NCBI GenBank assembly: GCA_900758315.1
Contig: CAAERF010000608.1
Coordinates: 1-6,532 of the forward strand
Direction of reading: 5' to 3'
DNA length: 6,532 bases
Source: an uncultured Oscillospiraceae bacterium
Lineage (GTDB): Bacteria; Bacillota; Clostridia; Oscillospirales; Oscillospiraceae
Part shown: in pieces, positions 1 through 5,392 of the stretch
Position numbering within the stretch: the first letter of the stretch is position 1
Layout of the letters: every line of letters begins with the position of its first letter
The notes under the pieces: model-generated
Told to the model about the DNA's origin: nothing
Database searches by the model: none
What the model saw: only the letters and a program-made list of their open reading frames with translations
Translations under genes and position numbers: made by a program

Positions 1-13
1 AAGCCCCTTTGAA

Positions 14-52
14 CGCAGAATTTCATTCTGCGGCTACGCGTCCGATGGACGC
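14..52. repeat. Two adjacent perfect hairpins downstream of the relaxase gene
   Basis: Two short perfect inverted repeats lie between the relaxase stop codon and the left edge of the window. The first is CGCAGAAT at 14-21 and ATTCTGCG at 25-32 with a 3-nt TTC loop. The second is GCGTCC at 38-43 and GGACGC at 47-52 with a 3-nt GAT loop. A tandem ATGACC (55-60, 61-66) follows next to the stop codon. Neither hairpin is followed by a T-run on either strand, so they do not look like intrinsic terminators. They could be an mRNA 3' structure, part of a transfer origin, or a conserved junction. The structure is seen directly; the role is unknown. Confidence 0.55.
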
Positions 53-69
53 TTATGACCATGACCGGC

Positions 70-1485
70 TTACCGCTGGCCGTGGTCTTTTTCTTGTTCT
101 TTTTTCTGTTCCTCATCCATTTTCAGCAGCCGATCCACATTGGCCTTTGCCGTCAAAAGTTCCCGCATTTCCTCACGGGAACGCCGGTACTCGGCGTAGG
201 TTTTCTTCTTTTCCTCCAGCAGTTTGGCATACTCAGATTGCAGGTCTTTGACCTTGGGCAGCTTCTTCACTCCCATCTCATCAAAGGCATTTTTTGCCGC
301 CTGATGGAGCAGAATTTCTTGCTCATGTTCCTCCCGAAATTTTCGGGAATAACCGGCCTTGCGATAGGCAACATAGGTCTCGCGGGTCTTGGCATAATTA
401 ACGATATGGGTACGCAGGACGGCGATCTCTGCCATGCGTTTCTCCGTCGCCTTAATCTGCGCTGACAGCTCATTGTGATGGGCGGTAGCCGCCACCGCTT
501 TTTCTTCCAGCTCTGTATAGTCCAGTAGGTGATGTTCGGTAAGAAAATTCACGGTCTGCGCCATCTGTTTTAAGTTAAAAACCTTGGCCCAGCGTGCATA
601 TCCAGCACCTTTCCCGGCCTGCAATTTTGCCTGAATATCCACCAGCAAATTGACCTTGGGTGGCTCCGGCTGCACGGTGGATTTCTTGCGGGGCGTGTGC
701 TGCTTTTCTCCAGCCAGCACCGCACGGATTTCTGTTTCGCTGTACCCGGCTCCCAGCTTGTCATCCATACGGGCTACATTCTTCCAGCCGGGAGCTTTAA
801 GGCGGATTGCTTTCCCGCGCCGAGATACCTCGCAGCCCATCTCGGAAAGCAGTTGCAGAAGTGTGTCAAAGTCTGCTGGCTTTTGCTCCAGCGCCCGGTC
901 AATCATCACCCGTAGCTGTTCCCGATGGGAGGGCTTGGCTTGTTCGCCCAGCCACTTGTTGTAGCTTTTTCCGTGGGGCTTGGGGTTCTCCACAATGGAT
1001 AGTCCGTTCTCGATACAAATGGTGTCACTTAAACGTCGAACAGCTCTGGTGCTTCCCCAAAAGTTACGGAACTTCCGGTCACAATCCATATTGACCGCCG
1101 ACCAGATGATGTGATTATGAATATGCGATTTGTCGATGTGGGTGCAGACCACAAAGGAATGATTGCCTTTGGTGAACCGCCTGGCAAATTCTATGCCCAG
1201 CCGGTTGGCTTCCTCCGGTGTGATCTCTCCGGGCCTGAACGACTGGCGCACATGGTAGGCGATCACATCATCTGTACCGCGCACTCGTCCGGTGGCGGCA
1301 ATATACTGCCGCTTTGCCAACAGAAACTCTGCATCAGCAGTGCGGCTGTCACATCCATAGCTGGTAATCAATTTTCCGTTGTCGGTCTTTTGGGGATTTG
1401 CCACATAGTCAATAATATCGCTGATGGCACGGCTCTCAGTCCGACCCTTGCCGATATGCAGCGGCATGATGCGTGTGGTTGCCAT
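70..1485 (-). CDS. MOBP-type relaxase (relaxase/mobilization nuclease)
   Basis: This 471-aa protein is a DNA-nicking relaxase that would cleave the transfer origin, attach covalently to the 5' end through a tyrosine and lead the strand into the conjugation channel. Motif III is clear: H116-x-D-x-x-H121-x-H123-N-H125, the metal-binding histidine cluster of the MobA/VirD2 (Relaxase, MOBP) family. The likely catalytic tyrosine is Y27 in IIDYVANPQKT, the usual motif I form in Tn1549-like elements. The N-terminal nuclease spans about residues 1-165. The C-terminal part from about residue 315 is rich in K, E, R and A and looks largely coiled-coil, as in full-length relatives. The ATG at 1485 has an AAGGAGG site (1494-1500) 8 nt upstream. 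The gene is oddly separated from mobC by about 3.5 kb and lies directly behind a terminator-like hairpin. Family assignment is firm; the exact subfamily is inferred. Confidence 0.93.
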   Translation of the reverse strand: MATTRIMPLHIGKGRTESRAISDIIDYVANPQKTDNGKLITSYGCDSRTADAEFLLAKRQYIAATGRVRGTDDVIAYHVRQSFRPGEITPEEANRLGIEFARRFTKGNHSFVVCTHIDKSHIHNHIIWSAVNMDCDRKFRNFWGSTRAVRRLSDTICIENGLSIVENPKPHGKSYNKWLGEQAKPSHREQLRVMIDRALEQKPADFDTLLQLLSEMGCEVSRRGKAIRLKAPGWKNVARMDDKLGAGYSETEIRAVLAGEKQHTPRKKSTVQPEPPKVNLLVDIQAKLQAGKGAGYARWAKVFNLKQMAQTVNFLTEHHLLDYTELEEKAVAATAHHNELSAQIKATEKRMAEIAVLRTHIVNYAKTRETYVAYRKAGYSRKFREEHEQEILLHQAAKNAFDEMGVKKLPKVKDLQSEYAKLLEEKKKTYAEYRRSREEMRELLTAKANVDRLLKMDEEQKKEQEKDHGQR

Positions 1486-1493
1486 AAGGGAGA

Positions 1494-1500
1494 CCTCCTT
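1494..1500 (-). promoter_or_regulatory. Strong Shine-Dalgarno site of the relaxase gene
   Basis: AAGGAGG on the minus strand, 8 nt before the relaxase ATG. It is embedded in a near-palindromic AAAGGAGGTCTCCCTT that could partly mask the site. It supports the chosen start and shows the gene is well placed for translation even though no promoter is visible next to it. Confidence 0.8.
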
Positions 1501-1502
1501 TC

Positions 1503-1534
1503 CAAAAAAGAAACGGCCTGCATGGTGCAGACCG
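1503..1534 (-). terminator. Rho-independent terminator after the abiE operon
   Basis: On the minus strand CGGTCTGCA (1534-1526) pairs with TGCAGGCCG (1522-1514) across a 3-nt CCA loop. This gives nine pairs including one G-T wobble, followed by TTTCTTTTTT. It sits 6 nt past the stop codon of the zinc-ribbon gene and about 20 nt ahead of the relaxase start. It should end most transcripts of the abiE operon, so the relaxase would depend on read-through or regulated termination. Confidence 0.75.
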
Positions 1535-1540
1535 CTTTTG

Positions 1541-1873
1541 TTATTCTATTAAATCGTCCTCATCGAGAAAATCAAAATTGTCCTCGATGTCCTCTAACCG
1601 CTTCGGAGGAAACCTCATCTCGTATTGTTCTTTTGCCAGCGCACGAACTTCCCGGCGCTTATCTTTCATTCGGTTCTTCAGCCAGGAAATCTGCTCCTTT
1701 GATAATCTCCATGGGAGATTCAGCAAGCGGTTTATTGTCATTTGCTCCGCTTGCTTCTCCGGCGGCAAAGAAGCACAGGATTTACAGACGTGCGCCGCAT
1801 GACCTTTGCCGGAAAATTTTTCATTAGCCTTATATTCTCCGCAGACTTTACAATAATGGCCGTGCTTCTTCAT
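1541..1873 (-). CDS. Small CxxC/CxxC zinc-ribbon protein, third gene of the abiE operon
   Basis: This 110-aa protein of unknown function has two cysteine pairs, C8-x2-C11 and C30-x2-C33, spaced by 18 residues with several histidines between. This looks like a treble-clef or zinc-ribbon knuckle. The middle (about 45-85) is basic and probably helical, rich in K and R, and the C-terminus (about 92-110) is strongly acidic (DEDDLIE end). The start ATG overlaps the abiEii stop in an ATGA (1870-1873), so translation is coupled to the toxin gene; a weak AAGGA lies upstream. A terminator follows at once, making it the last gene of the operon. It might be a nucleic-acid-binding accessory or modulator of the AbiE pair, but this is inferred from context only. 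I do not recognise a named family. Confidence 0.8.
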   Translation of the reverse strand: MKKHGHYCKVCGEYKANEKFSGKGHAAHVCKSCASLPPEKQAEQMTINRLLNLPWRLSKEQISWLKNRMKDKRREVRALAKEQYEMRFPPKRLEDIEDNFDFLDEDDLIE

Positions 1874-2724
1874 AGGCTCGATTCCTTTTCACTGAGAGCG
1901 TATAAACTGCGCACCGCCCCCATGATGATGTTCCACTCCAGATCTGCCGCATAGGAAAATTTTTTGCGGTACGATTCCCAAAGTTTCTGCATAACCGAGC
2001 TGTTCTCCACTTCCTCAAAAACTTCGGCAGCTTCTGCAAGATGTCGTTCTGTCCCGCGTTTGTGAGCAGTGGCCCGCAGCGCATCATGGAGAATCTGAGG
2101 GTCCAATGTATTCCCATGCAGCTGTTCCAGAATATAAATGTCATAGAAATCTCTCATGCGGGTGTTGGTGGTAGTTCTGGTAATGATCGTTTCCAGCTTT
2201 TCGGCCAGAACCGTTTCCAGATTGTACGCCCAAATATCAATGGAGCGATCTTCCAGCATCAGCTTGAAAGAGTAGCGGATCTCCCTGGGGGTAATGGCAT
2301 CCCCTGTGGAAATGTCAATCTTCAAAGGCGTCACCACACCGTCAAAGGTTGTAGTCATATTTACGCGAATCCCCGGATATTCCGCCTCATCCATAATCTC
2401 CGAAATACTTTTCAGCTGGAATTTGACGCCATCATCAAGCGGGACACTCACAATAGCGGAAATCAAATTCTCTATGTCCTCCACATTGACATTGGCTCCT
2501 TTTACAGTAGCGTCCAAATCCATCGTGGAACGGGCATCCAGACCAACCATAGCCGCTACCAGCATACCGCCTTTCAGAATAAATTTGTCACGATATTCAG
2601 AAAGGGAGATACGCTCCAGAAAACGCTCCATCATGTAGTTCCGCATCAAGAGCTGGGCGTCCGCAGATTTTTTTCTGGAAAGATTGCGGATCAGATCCTT
2701 CAACTGCCTTGCTGTTTTTATCAT
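1870..2724 (-). CDS. abiEii: AbiEii/AbiGii-family nucleotidyltransferase toxin
   Basis: This 284-aa protein is the toxin of a type IV toxin-antitoxin / phage abortive-infection system. The family has a DNA polymerase beta-like nucleotidyltransferase fold; studied members bind GTP or transfer nucleotides to tRNA. Visible motifs are KGG at 51-53 followed by R65-x-T and D69-L-D71 (metal-binding DxD), a second acidic motif K135-I-D137, the helix YNLETVLAEK (167-176), and R189-x-R-D-x-x-D195 near the family's motif IV. All expected catalytic positions appear intact. The start overlaps the abiEi stop in an ATGA (2721-2724), with GGAGGTG (2730-2736) 5 nt upstream. The tight coupling fits antitoxin-first synthesis. 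Family confidence is high; the exact substrate is not known from sequence. Confidence 0.92.
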   Translation of the reverse strand: MIKTARQLKDLIRNLSRKKSADAQLLMRNYMMERFLERISLSEYRDKFILKGGMLVAAMVGLDARSTMDLDATVKGANVNVEDIENLISAIVSVPLDDGVKFQLKSISEIMDEAEYPGIRVNMTTTFDGVVTPLKIDISTGDAITPREIRYSFKLMLEDRSIDIWAYNLETVLAEKLETIITRTTTNTRMRDFYDIYILEQLHGNTLDPQILHDALRATAHKRGTERHLAEAAEVFEEVENSSVMQKLWESYRKKFSYAADLEWNIIMGAVRSLYALSEKESSL

Positions 2725-3314
2725 AAAAGCACCTCCAAATACTGCCGCAGAATTTTTTCTACCCGGAACATACCGGCATACCGCATCAATGTCCGCAGGT
2801 CTTTGTCTTTTCTTCTGGCATACATCTTTAATGCCCCTTGAAAAGTCTGCATCTCCATGTTGTTCCTGCTGCGGAGCAGGTCGCAGATGGTGCGCTCCAG
2901 GTCATAGACAGGAACTGTATGCCCAAATGGTGTCTGAGCCGTTGTCAGGCCCACCCCATGCAGTTCCGCCTTAATGGTGAATACCTGTACGCCCTCTGCT
3001 TTCAGCTTGGAGGGATTATATCCGGTCTTGACTGTGACCGTATATTCCAGCGGCTCGCGGTCTGTCAGATCGTGAAAAAATAAAGCTGTCTCATGGGAAA
3101 ACACTGCCTGTTCGACCCGCAGATGAAGTAAGTACATGGCATCGACCCAGGCATCCTTGGAAAGATAAATTCCATGCGCGACCCGCTCCAATTCCCGTGA
3201 GTGCACATAATCATAAAAAACAGGCTTAGAAATACCAGCAGATACTACTTGAGCTGTTCGCAGCATCCCATCCTGTGTTTCCAGCAGCTGATCCAGCTGT
3301 TCAAATTGTCCCAC
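2721..3314 (-). CDS. abiEi: AbiEi-family antitoxin and transcriptional autoregulator
   Basis: This protein of about 197 aa is the partner antitoxin of AbiEii. The N-terminus (about residues 1-60) carries a winged-helix segment with the typical MLRTAQVVSAGISK and LERVAHGIYL pattern of the AbiEi N-terminal domain. The rest matches the C-terminal AbiEi domain, with FSHETALFFHDL and the PVYDLERTICDLLR signature. In studied systems the N-domain binds inverted repeats upstream to repress the operon, and the C-domain neutralises the toxin. I choose the GTG at 3314: it has AAAGGAAG at 3322-3329, 7 nt upstream. An in-frame GTG at 3332 lies at the predicted transcription start and has no ribosome site. 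Its stop overlaps the abiEii ATG. It is shorter than the best-known streptococcal AbiEi but complete in layout. Confidence 0.9.
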   Translation of the reverse strand: MGQFEQLDQLLETQDGMLRTAQVVSAGISKPVFYDYVHSRELERVAHGIYLSKDAWVDAMYLLHLRVEQAVFSHETALFFHDLTDREPLEYTVTVKTGYNPSKLKAEGVQVFTIKAELHGVGLTTAQTPFGHTVPVYDLERTICDLLRSRNNMEMQTFQGALKMYARRKDKDLRTLMRYAGMFRVEKILRQYLEVLL

Positions 3315-3321
3315 CGTACCA

Positions 3322-3329
3322 CTTCCTTT
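3322..3329 (-). promoter_or_regulatory. Ribosome binding site that fixes the abiEi start
   Basis: AAAGGAAG on the minus strand, 7 nt before the GTG at 3314. It falls inside the longer reading frame that starts at 3332, so it argues that the true protein lacks the first six residues of that frame. Confidence 0.65.
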
Positions 3330-3332
3330 CAC

Positions 3333-3356
3333 ACTAATATTATAAGCAATATTAGT
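3333..3356. promoter_or_regulatory. Perfect inverted repeat, candidate AbiEi operator
   Basis: ACTAATATT (3333-3341) and AATATTAGT (3348-3356) form a perfect 9-bp inverted repeat with a 6-bp spacer. It covers the -10 box and part of the -10/-35 spacer of the abiE promoter. AbiEi antitoxins are known to repress their own operons by binding inverted repeats in this position, so autoregulation is the natural reading. Symmetry is seen directly; binding is inferred. Confidence 0.65.
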
Positions 3357-3367
3357 TCAAAAGTAAA
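3339..3367 (-). promoter_or_regulatory. Promoter of the abiE operon
   Basis: On the minus strand TTTACT (3367-3362) and a perfect TATAAT (3344-3339) are separated by 17 nt, the ideal sigma-A spacing. Transcription would begin near 3332, about 18 nt before the GTG start. The -10 box lies inside the inverted repeat at 3333-3356. Confidence 0.7.
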
Positions 3368-3450
3368 GTGATGAAAATTCGGCATAATTTTACCGACAGC
3401 TTAACGTTCAACAGTTTTGGAAATATGAAGTGGCAGCAAAATAGACAACC

Positions 3451-3888
3451 TCAGCTGCCCATTTCATCACGATATGAAATAATCTGCTTCTTTTTCTGTT
3501 TGGCACACCGTAACGTTGTGGCTGCTCCGCCCCAATCATGGAGAACATAGGCCACCACTACATCGGCGGACTCTACCATCCAGCGATTTCTATGAGAAAT
3601 CGAAAAACGGCGCGGTACGTTTTCCAGCGGTGGATACACGGTACTGTCATAGCCAGAAACATCCCGGCCAGTGTTCAAATATGCCAATACAAGAACCAGC
3701 TCGATTTGCGGATACTTTTTCTTTTGTTCCCGTAAAATAGACGCTGCTAAACTGTCGAACTCTCCATATCCTCCAAGATAAAAAGTTGTTGCTCCTTGCT
3801 CAATTAGGTCTTGTGTTACATTGCGAAGCCAATTCGCAATATTGTCTGCCTTTGTGATTTGCGAATGGCCACAAAAAGTTACGTTCAT
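3451..3888 (-). CDS. SLOG-family protein (DUF1273/DprA-like Rossmann fold)
   Basis: This 145-aa single-domain protein opens with MNVTFCGHSQ, then has FYLGGYGEFDSLAA (37-49) and a WMVESADVVVAYV strand (103-115) followed by DWGGAATTL (118-126). This is the glycine-rich pattern of small SLOG proteins, a superfamily predicted to bind or process nucleotides and nucleotide-derived signals. No fused effector domain is present. The ATG at 3888 has AGGGGTG 7 nt upstream. It is divergent from the XRE gene across a shared 120-bp control region. No clear terminator separates its stop from the abiE promoter, so read-through into the abiE operon is possible. The superfamily call is fairly secure; the ligand and cellular role are unknown. 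Confidence 0.78.
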   Translation of the reverse strand: MNVTFCGHSQITKADNIANWLRNVTQDLIEQGATTFYLGGYGEFDSLAASILREQKKKYPQIELVLVLAYLNTGRDVSGYDSTVYPPLENVPRRFSISHRNRWMVESADVVVAYVLHDWGGAATTLRCAKQKKKQIISYRDEMGS

Positions 3889-3908
3889 ACGATGGCACCC
3901 CTATTACC

Positions 3909-3937
3909 ATCATACTGCAAATAGCTCTATTAGTACA
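3909..3937 (-). promoter_or_regulatory. Candidate promoter of the SLOG gene
   Basis: TGTACT (3937-3932) and TATGAT (3914-3909) on the minus strand have a 17-nt spacer. The -10 matches five of six consensus bases; the -35 is weak. The -35 lies inside the first TAGTACAG repeat, so a repeat-binding protein would control access to it. Confidence 0.4.
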
Positions 3938-3999
3938 GGTACAGGGACCAATTTTAGCAAAACTGCCCATATACTAAATATAGTACAGTCACAGGGGCG
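3931..3999. repeat. Two direct repeats in the XRE/SLOG intergenic region, candidate operators
   Basis: The 19-bp units TAGTACAGGTACAGGGACC (3931-3949) and TAGTACAGTCACAGGGGCG (3981-3999) match at 15 of 19 positions and start exactly 50 bp apart on the same strand. The first overlaps the likely -35 of the SLOG gene. The second overlaps a possible -10 (TATAGT, 3979-3984) and runs into the ribosome site of the XRE gene. They are probably binding sites for the adjacent XRE protein, which would control both genes. Repeats are seen; binding is inferred. Confidence 0.6.
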
Positions 4000-4008
4000 G
4001 TGTATAGA

Positions 4009-4248
4009 ATGAAGCTAAACGAGGCGGTAAGCAAACGTCTGTTAGAATTACTAGATGAAAGAAAAATGACACAATATCAACTGTATATGAAAAGCGGTGT
4101 TCCCAAGTCTACGATTGGAAATGTCATCAACTGCTCGTATGATTCGGTTAAGCTACGGATCATTCATGAGATGTGCCAAGGAATGGGGATTGGGATAGAT
4201 ACCTTTTTTGCATCGCCGCTTTTTCAAGAAGATAACCTAGAACCATAA
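4009..4248 (+). CDS. XRE-family helix-turn-helix transcriptional regulator
   Basis: This 79-aa DNA-binding protein is a single Cro/C1-type helix-turn-helix domain. MTQYQLYMKSGVPKSTIGNVI (about residues 21-41) is the HTH core, and the C-terminal SPLFQEDNL tail is usual for small clostridial XRE regulators. It carries no effector domain. I choose the ATG at 4009 (MKLNEAV, the common family start) over the GTG at 4000: GGCGG at 3996-4000 lies 8 nt ahead of the ATG, whereas the GTG start would overlap it. It is the only plus-strand gene here, divergent from the SLOG gene and convergent with the CD1845-family gene. It probably represses itself and the SLOG gene through the two repeats at 3931-3999. 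Confidence 0.88.
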   Translation: MKLNEAVSKRLLELLDERKMTQYQLYMKSGVPKSTIGNVINCSYDSVKLRIIHEMCQGMGIGIDTFFASPLFQEDNLEP

Positions 4249-4277
4249 AACCTCCGACGAAATTCGTCGGAGGTTTT
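4247..4277. terminator. Perfect bidirectional terminator between convergent genes
   Basis: AAAACCTCCGACGAA (4247-4261) and TTCGTCGGAGGTTTT (4263-4277) are perfect complements around one base. The GC-rich stem is flanked by A and T runs, so it works in both directions. It overlaps the XRE stop codon and lies 4 nt past the stop of the CD1845-family gene, insulating the two transcription units. Confidence 0.9.
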
Positions 4278-4281
4278 CATA

Positions 4282-4593
4282 TTATCCATAAACCAAATCT
4301 TGAATGATAAACTTCAAGTCCTGTACCTTGCCCAGTAGCCAGATTGCAGCCATTGGCAAACCATAGGGACTAATGAGAAATGCTATCACCAGCAGGATAA
4401 TGCCGTTTTGCAAGGAGTAAGTAATCAGAACTGCCACACCCAGCAGGGCAACCACCATGCTGATAAGCCCCAGCACCAAACCGGAGACATAGACAATCCC
4501 CACACAAATCCAGACGAACAGGGTCAGCGACAGAATCACCGGAGCCATTAAAATCTTCAACGGCAGTTTCAGAATGAACCAGATCGCCCTCAT
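4282..4593 (-). CDS. CD1845-family membrane protein of clostridial ICEs
   Basis: This 103-aa very hydrophobic protein resembles the CD1845 family found in C. difficile CTn/Tn1549-like elements. Three membrane segments are likely, at about residues 12-36, 37-60 and 63-88, with a short polar tail (KVQDLKFIIQDLVYG). There is no signal cleavage site or catalytic motif. I choose the ATG at 4593: AGGAGGA (4600-4606) lies 6 nt upstream, and the earlier ATG at 4611 would place this site inside the gene. The start overlaps the upstream stop in an ATGA (4590-4593), so it is translationally coupled. Its function is unknown; a membrane role linked to transfer or element upkeep is inferred from where the family occurs. 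Confidence 0.8.
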   Translation of the reverse strand: MRAIWFILKLPLKILMAPVILSLTLFVWICVGIVYVSGLVLGLISMVVALLGVAVLITYSLQNGIILLVIAFLISPYGLPMAAIWLLGKVQDLKFIIQDLVYG

Positions 4594-4895
4594 TTTTCTT
4601 CCTCCTTCCATCGTTCCCGAAAGCTCTGACAGAGAATTTCTGCCTGTCTTTCATCTTCTTCCGTCACTTCTCGGCATCCTTTGGTTAGCCGCAGTTCCTC
4701 ATAGCTGCGATAATCAGATAACAGCACCTCGAATAGTTCGTCCGGTGTCCGGCTGAGAAGTCCATCCACACAGTAGCGGGAATCTCCATTCCATGTGACG
4801 CGGAGATAACCTTCTCGACAAGGGAGGACTTCTTCCTCTAGATCACAGTCCAAATACTCACGAAAAATCTCCAACACCTTCTCAAAGGTTTTCAT
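4590..4895 (-). CDS. Small acidic hypothetical ICE protein
   Basis: This 101-aa soluble protein is rich in glutamate and aspartate, with no membrane segment, signal peptide or catalytic motif that I recognise. A predicted helical start (MKTFEKVLEIFREYL) leads into a short beta-like section with YLRVTWNGDSRYCVDGLL (30-47), then two charged helices. The ATG at 4895 has AAAGGAG 10 nt upstream. It is the first gene of a two-gene operon with the CD1845-family gene, with its own promoter at 4936-4964. The coupling suggests the two proteins act together, perhaps as a soluble and membrane pair, but this is inference only. Confidence 0.75.
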   Translation of the reverse strand: MKTFEKVLEIFREYLDCDLEEEVLPCREGYLRVTWNGDSRYCVDGLLSRTPDELFEVLLSDYRSYEELRLTKGCREVTEEDERQAEILCQSFRERWKEEEK

Positions 4896-4935
4896 CTATT
4901 CTCAACTCCTTTGCGGCAATCTGTTTTCTACCCAT

Positions 4936-4964
4936 ATTATCCTTCCAACATTTCAAAAAGACAA
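4936..4964 (-). promoter_or_regulatory. Promoter of the small acidic protein/CD1845-family operon
   Basis: TTGTCT (4964-4959) and GATAAT (4941-4936) on the minus strand are spaced by 17 nt and lie about 40 nt ahead of the ATG at 4895. It sits just past the mobC terminator, so the two genes form a separate unit. Confidence 0.6.
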
Positions 4965-4974
4965 GGATATGGGC

Positions 4975-5026
4975 AAAAGAAAAAACGGAGGAAGGCGCGG
5001 CGAAAAGAACGCCGTTCCTCCCTCCG
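4975..5026 (-). terminator. Rho-independent terminator of the mobC operon
   Basis: On the minus strand GGAGGAA (5021-5015) pairs with TTCCTCC (4993-4987), and an inner CGGCG/CGCCG stem closes a loop around TTCTTTT with a small bulge. TTTTTTCTTTT follows (4985-4975). An alternative register pairs CGGAGG with CCTCCG. It lies 22 nt past the mobC stop and would prevent the mobilization operon from continuing toward the relaxase gene. Confidence 0.8.
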
Positions 5027-5047
5027 CAGTTGGGGCATATATCCCTG

Positions 5048-5392
5048 TTACGAAAGCCTGGAAAGCTGGGTTAGGATTTCTTTCACGCCCTCCCATAACT
5101 GCTCCTGCCGTTGGGCTATATCCTCCAGGTCAGCATCATAAATCCGCCCCGTTTCATGTACCCGTCGGGTGAGCTGGTTCAGGTTATTGCTGCTTCGGCG
5201 CAACAGGGATACCAGTTCCTTCAGCTCCGGCAAGTCCAGCTGTACCACATAGCCGTCCACAGCCATCTTCCGCAGATAGGCGCTCAGGTTTTTTGTTCCG
5301 AACTGTGCCATTTTCTGCTGGATCGCTTCCATCTCCGCATCGGAAACCCAAAACAGGACCGGCACATCCCGTTTACGCTTTTTGGCGCTCAT
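5048..5392 (-). CDS. mobC: MobC-family mobilization accessory protein
   Basis: This 114-aa protein is a relaxosome component that binds near the transfer origin and helps the relaxase open the DNA. The basic N-terminus (MSAKKRKRDV) precedes a short strand and helices like a ribbon-helix-helix fold (about 11-47). The C-terminal half carries the MobC signature LRRSSNNLNQLTRRVHETG (64-82). Length is normal. The ATG overlaps the upstream stop in an ATGA (5389-5392), with AGGAG 8 nt ahead. In related elements a relaxase gene usually follows closely; here the next co-directional mobilization gene is about 3.5 kb away. Confidence 0.9.
   Translation of the reverse strand: MSAKKRKRDVPVLFWVSDAEMEAIQQKMAQFGTKNLSAYLRKMAVDGYVVQLDLPELKELVSLLRRSSNNLNQLTRRVHETGRIYDADLEDIAQRQEQLWEGVKEILTQLSRLS

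Noticed and set aside
14..52. Hairpins past the relaxase as an intrinsic terminator
   Set aside because: No T-run follows on either strand and the loops are only 3 nt; listed as structure of unknown role instead.
1111..1827. Plus-strand open frame of 238 codons
   Set aside because: It runs antisense through the relaxase N-terminus, the terminator and the zinc-ribbon gene, so it is a shadow frame.
2041..2841. Plus-strand open frame of 266 codons
   Set aside because: It lies opposite abiEii, whose motifs and coupling are clear, and shows no recognisable domain.
3315..3332. Upstream GTG at 3332 as the abiEi start
   Set aside because: It coincides with the predicted transcription start and has no ribosome site; the GTG at 3314 has AAAGGAAG at proper spacing.
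3357..3450. Intergenic stretch between the SLOG and abiEi genes as a possible small gene or RNA
   Set aside because: No frame with a start and ribosome site, no strong hairpin and no repeat were seen apart from the abiE promoter at its left edge.
4975..5026. GC-rich hairpin after mobC as a transfer origin
   Set aside because: The stem is followed directly by a long T-run in the direction of the operon, which fits a terminator better; no nick-site motif was recognised.
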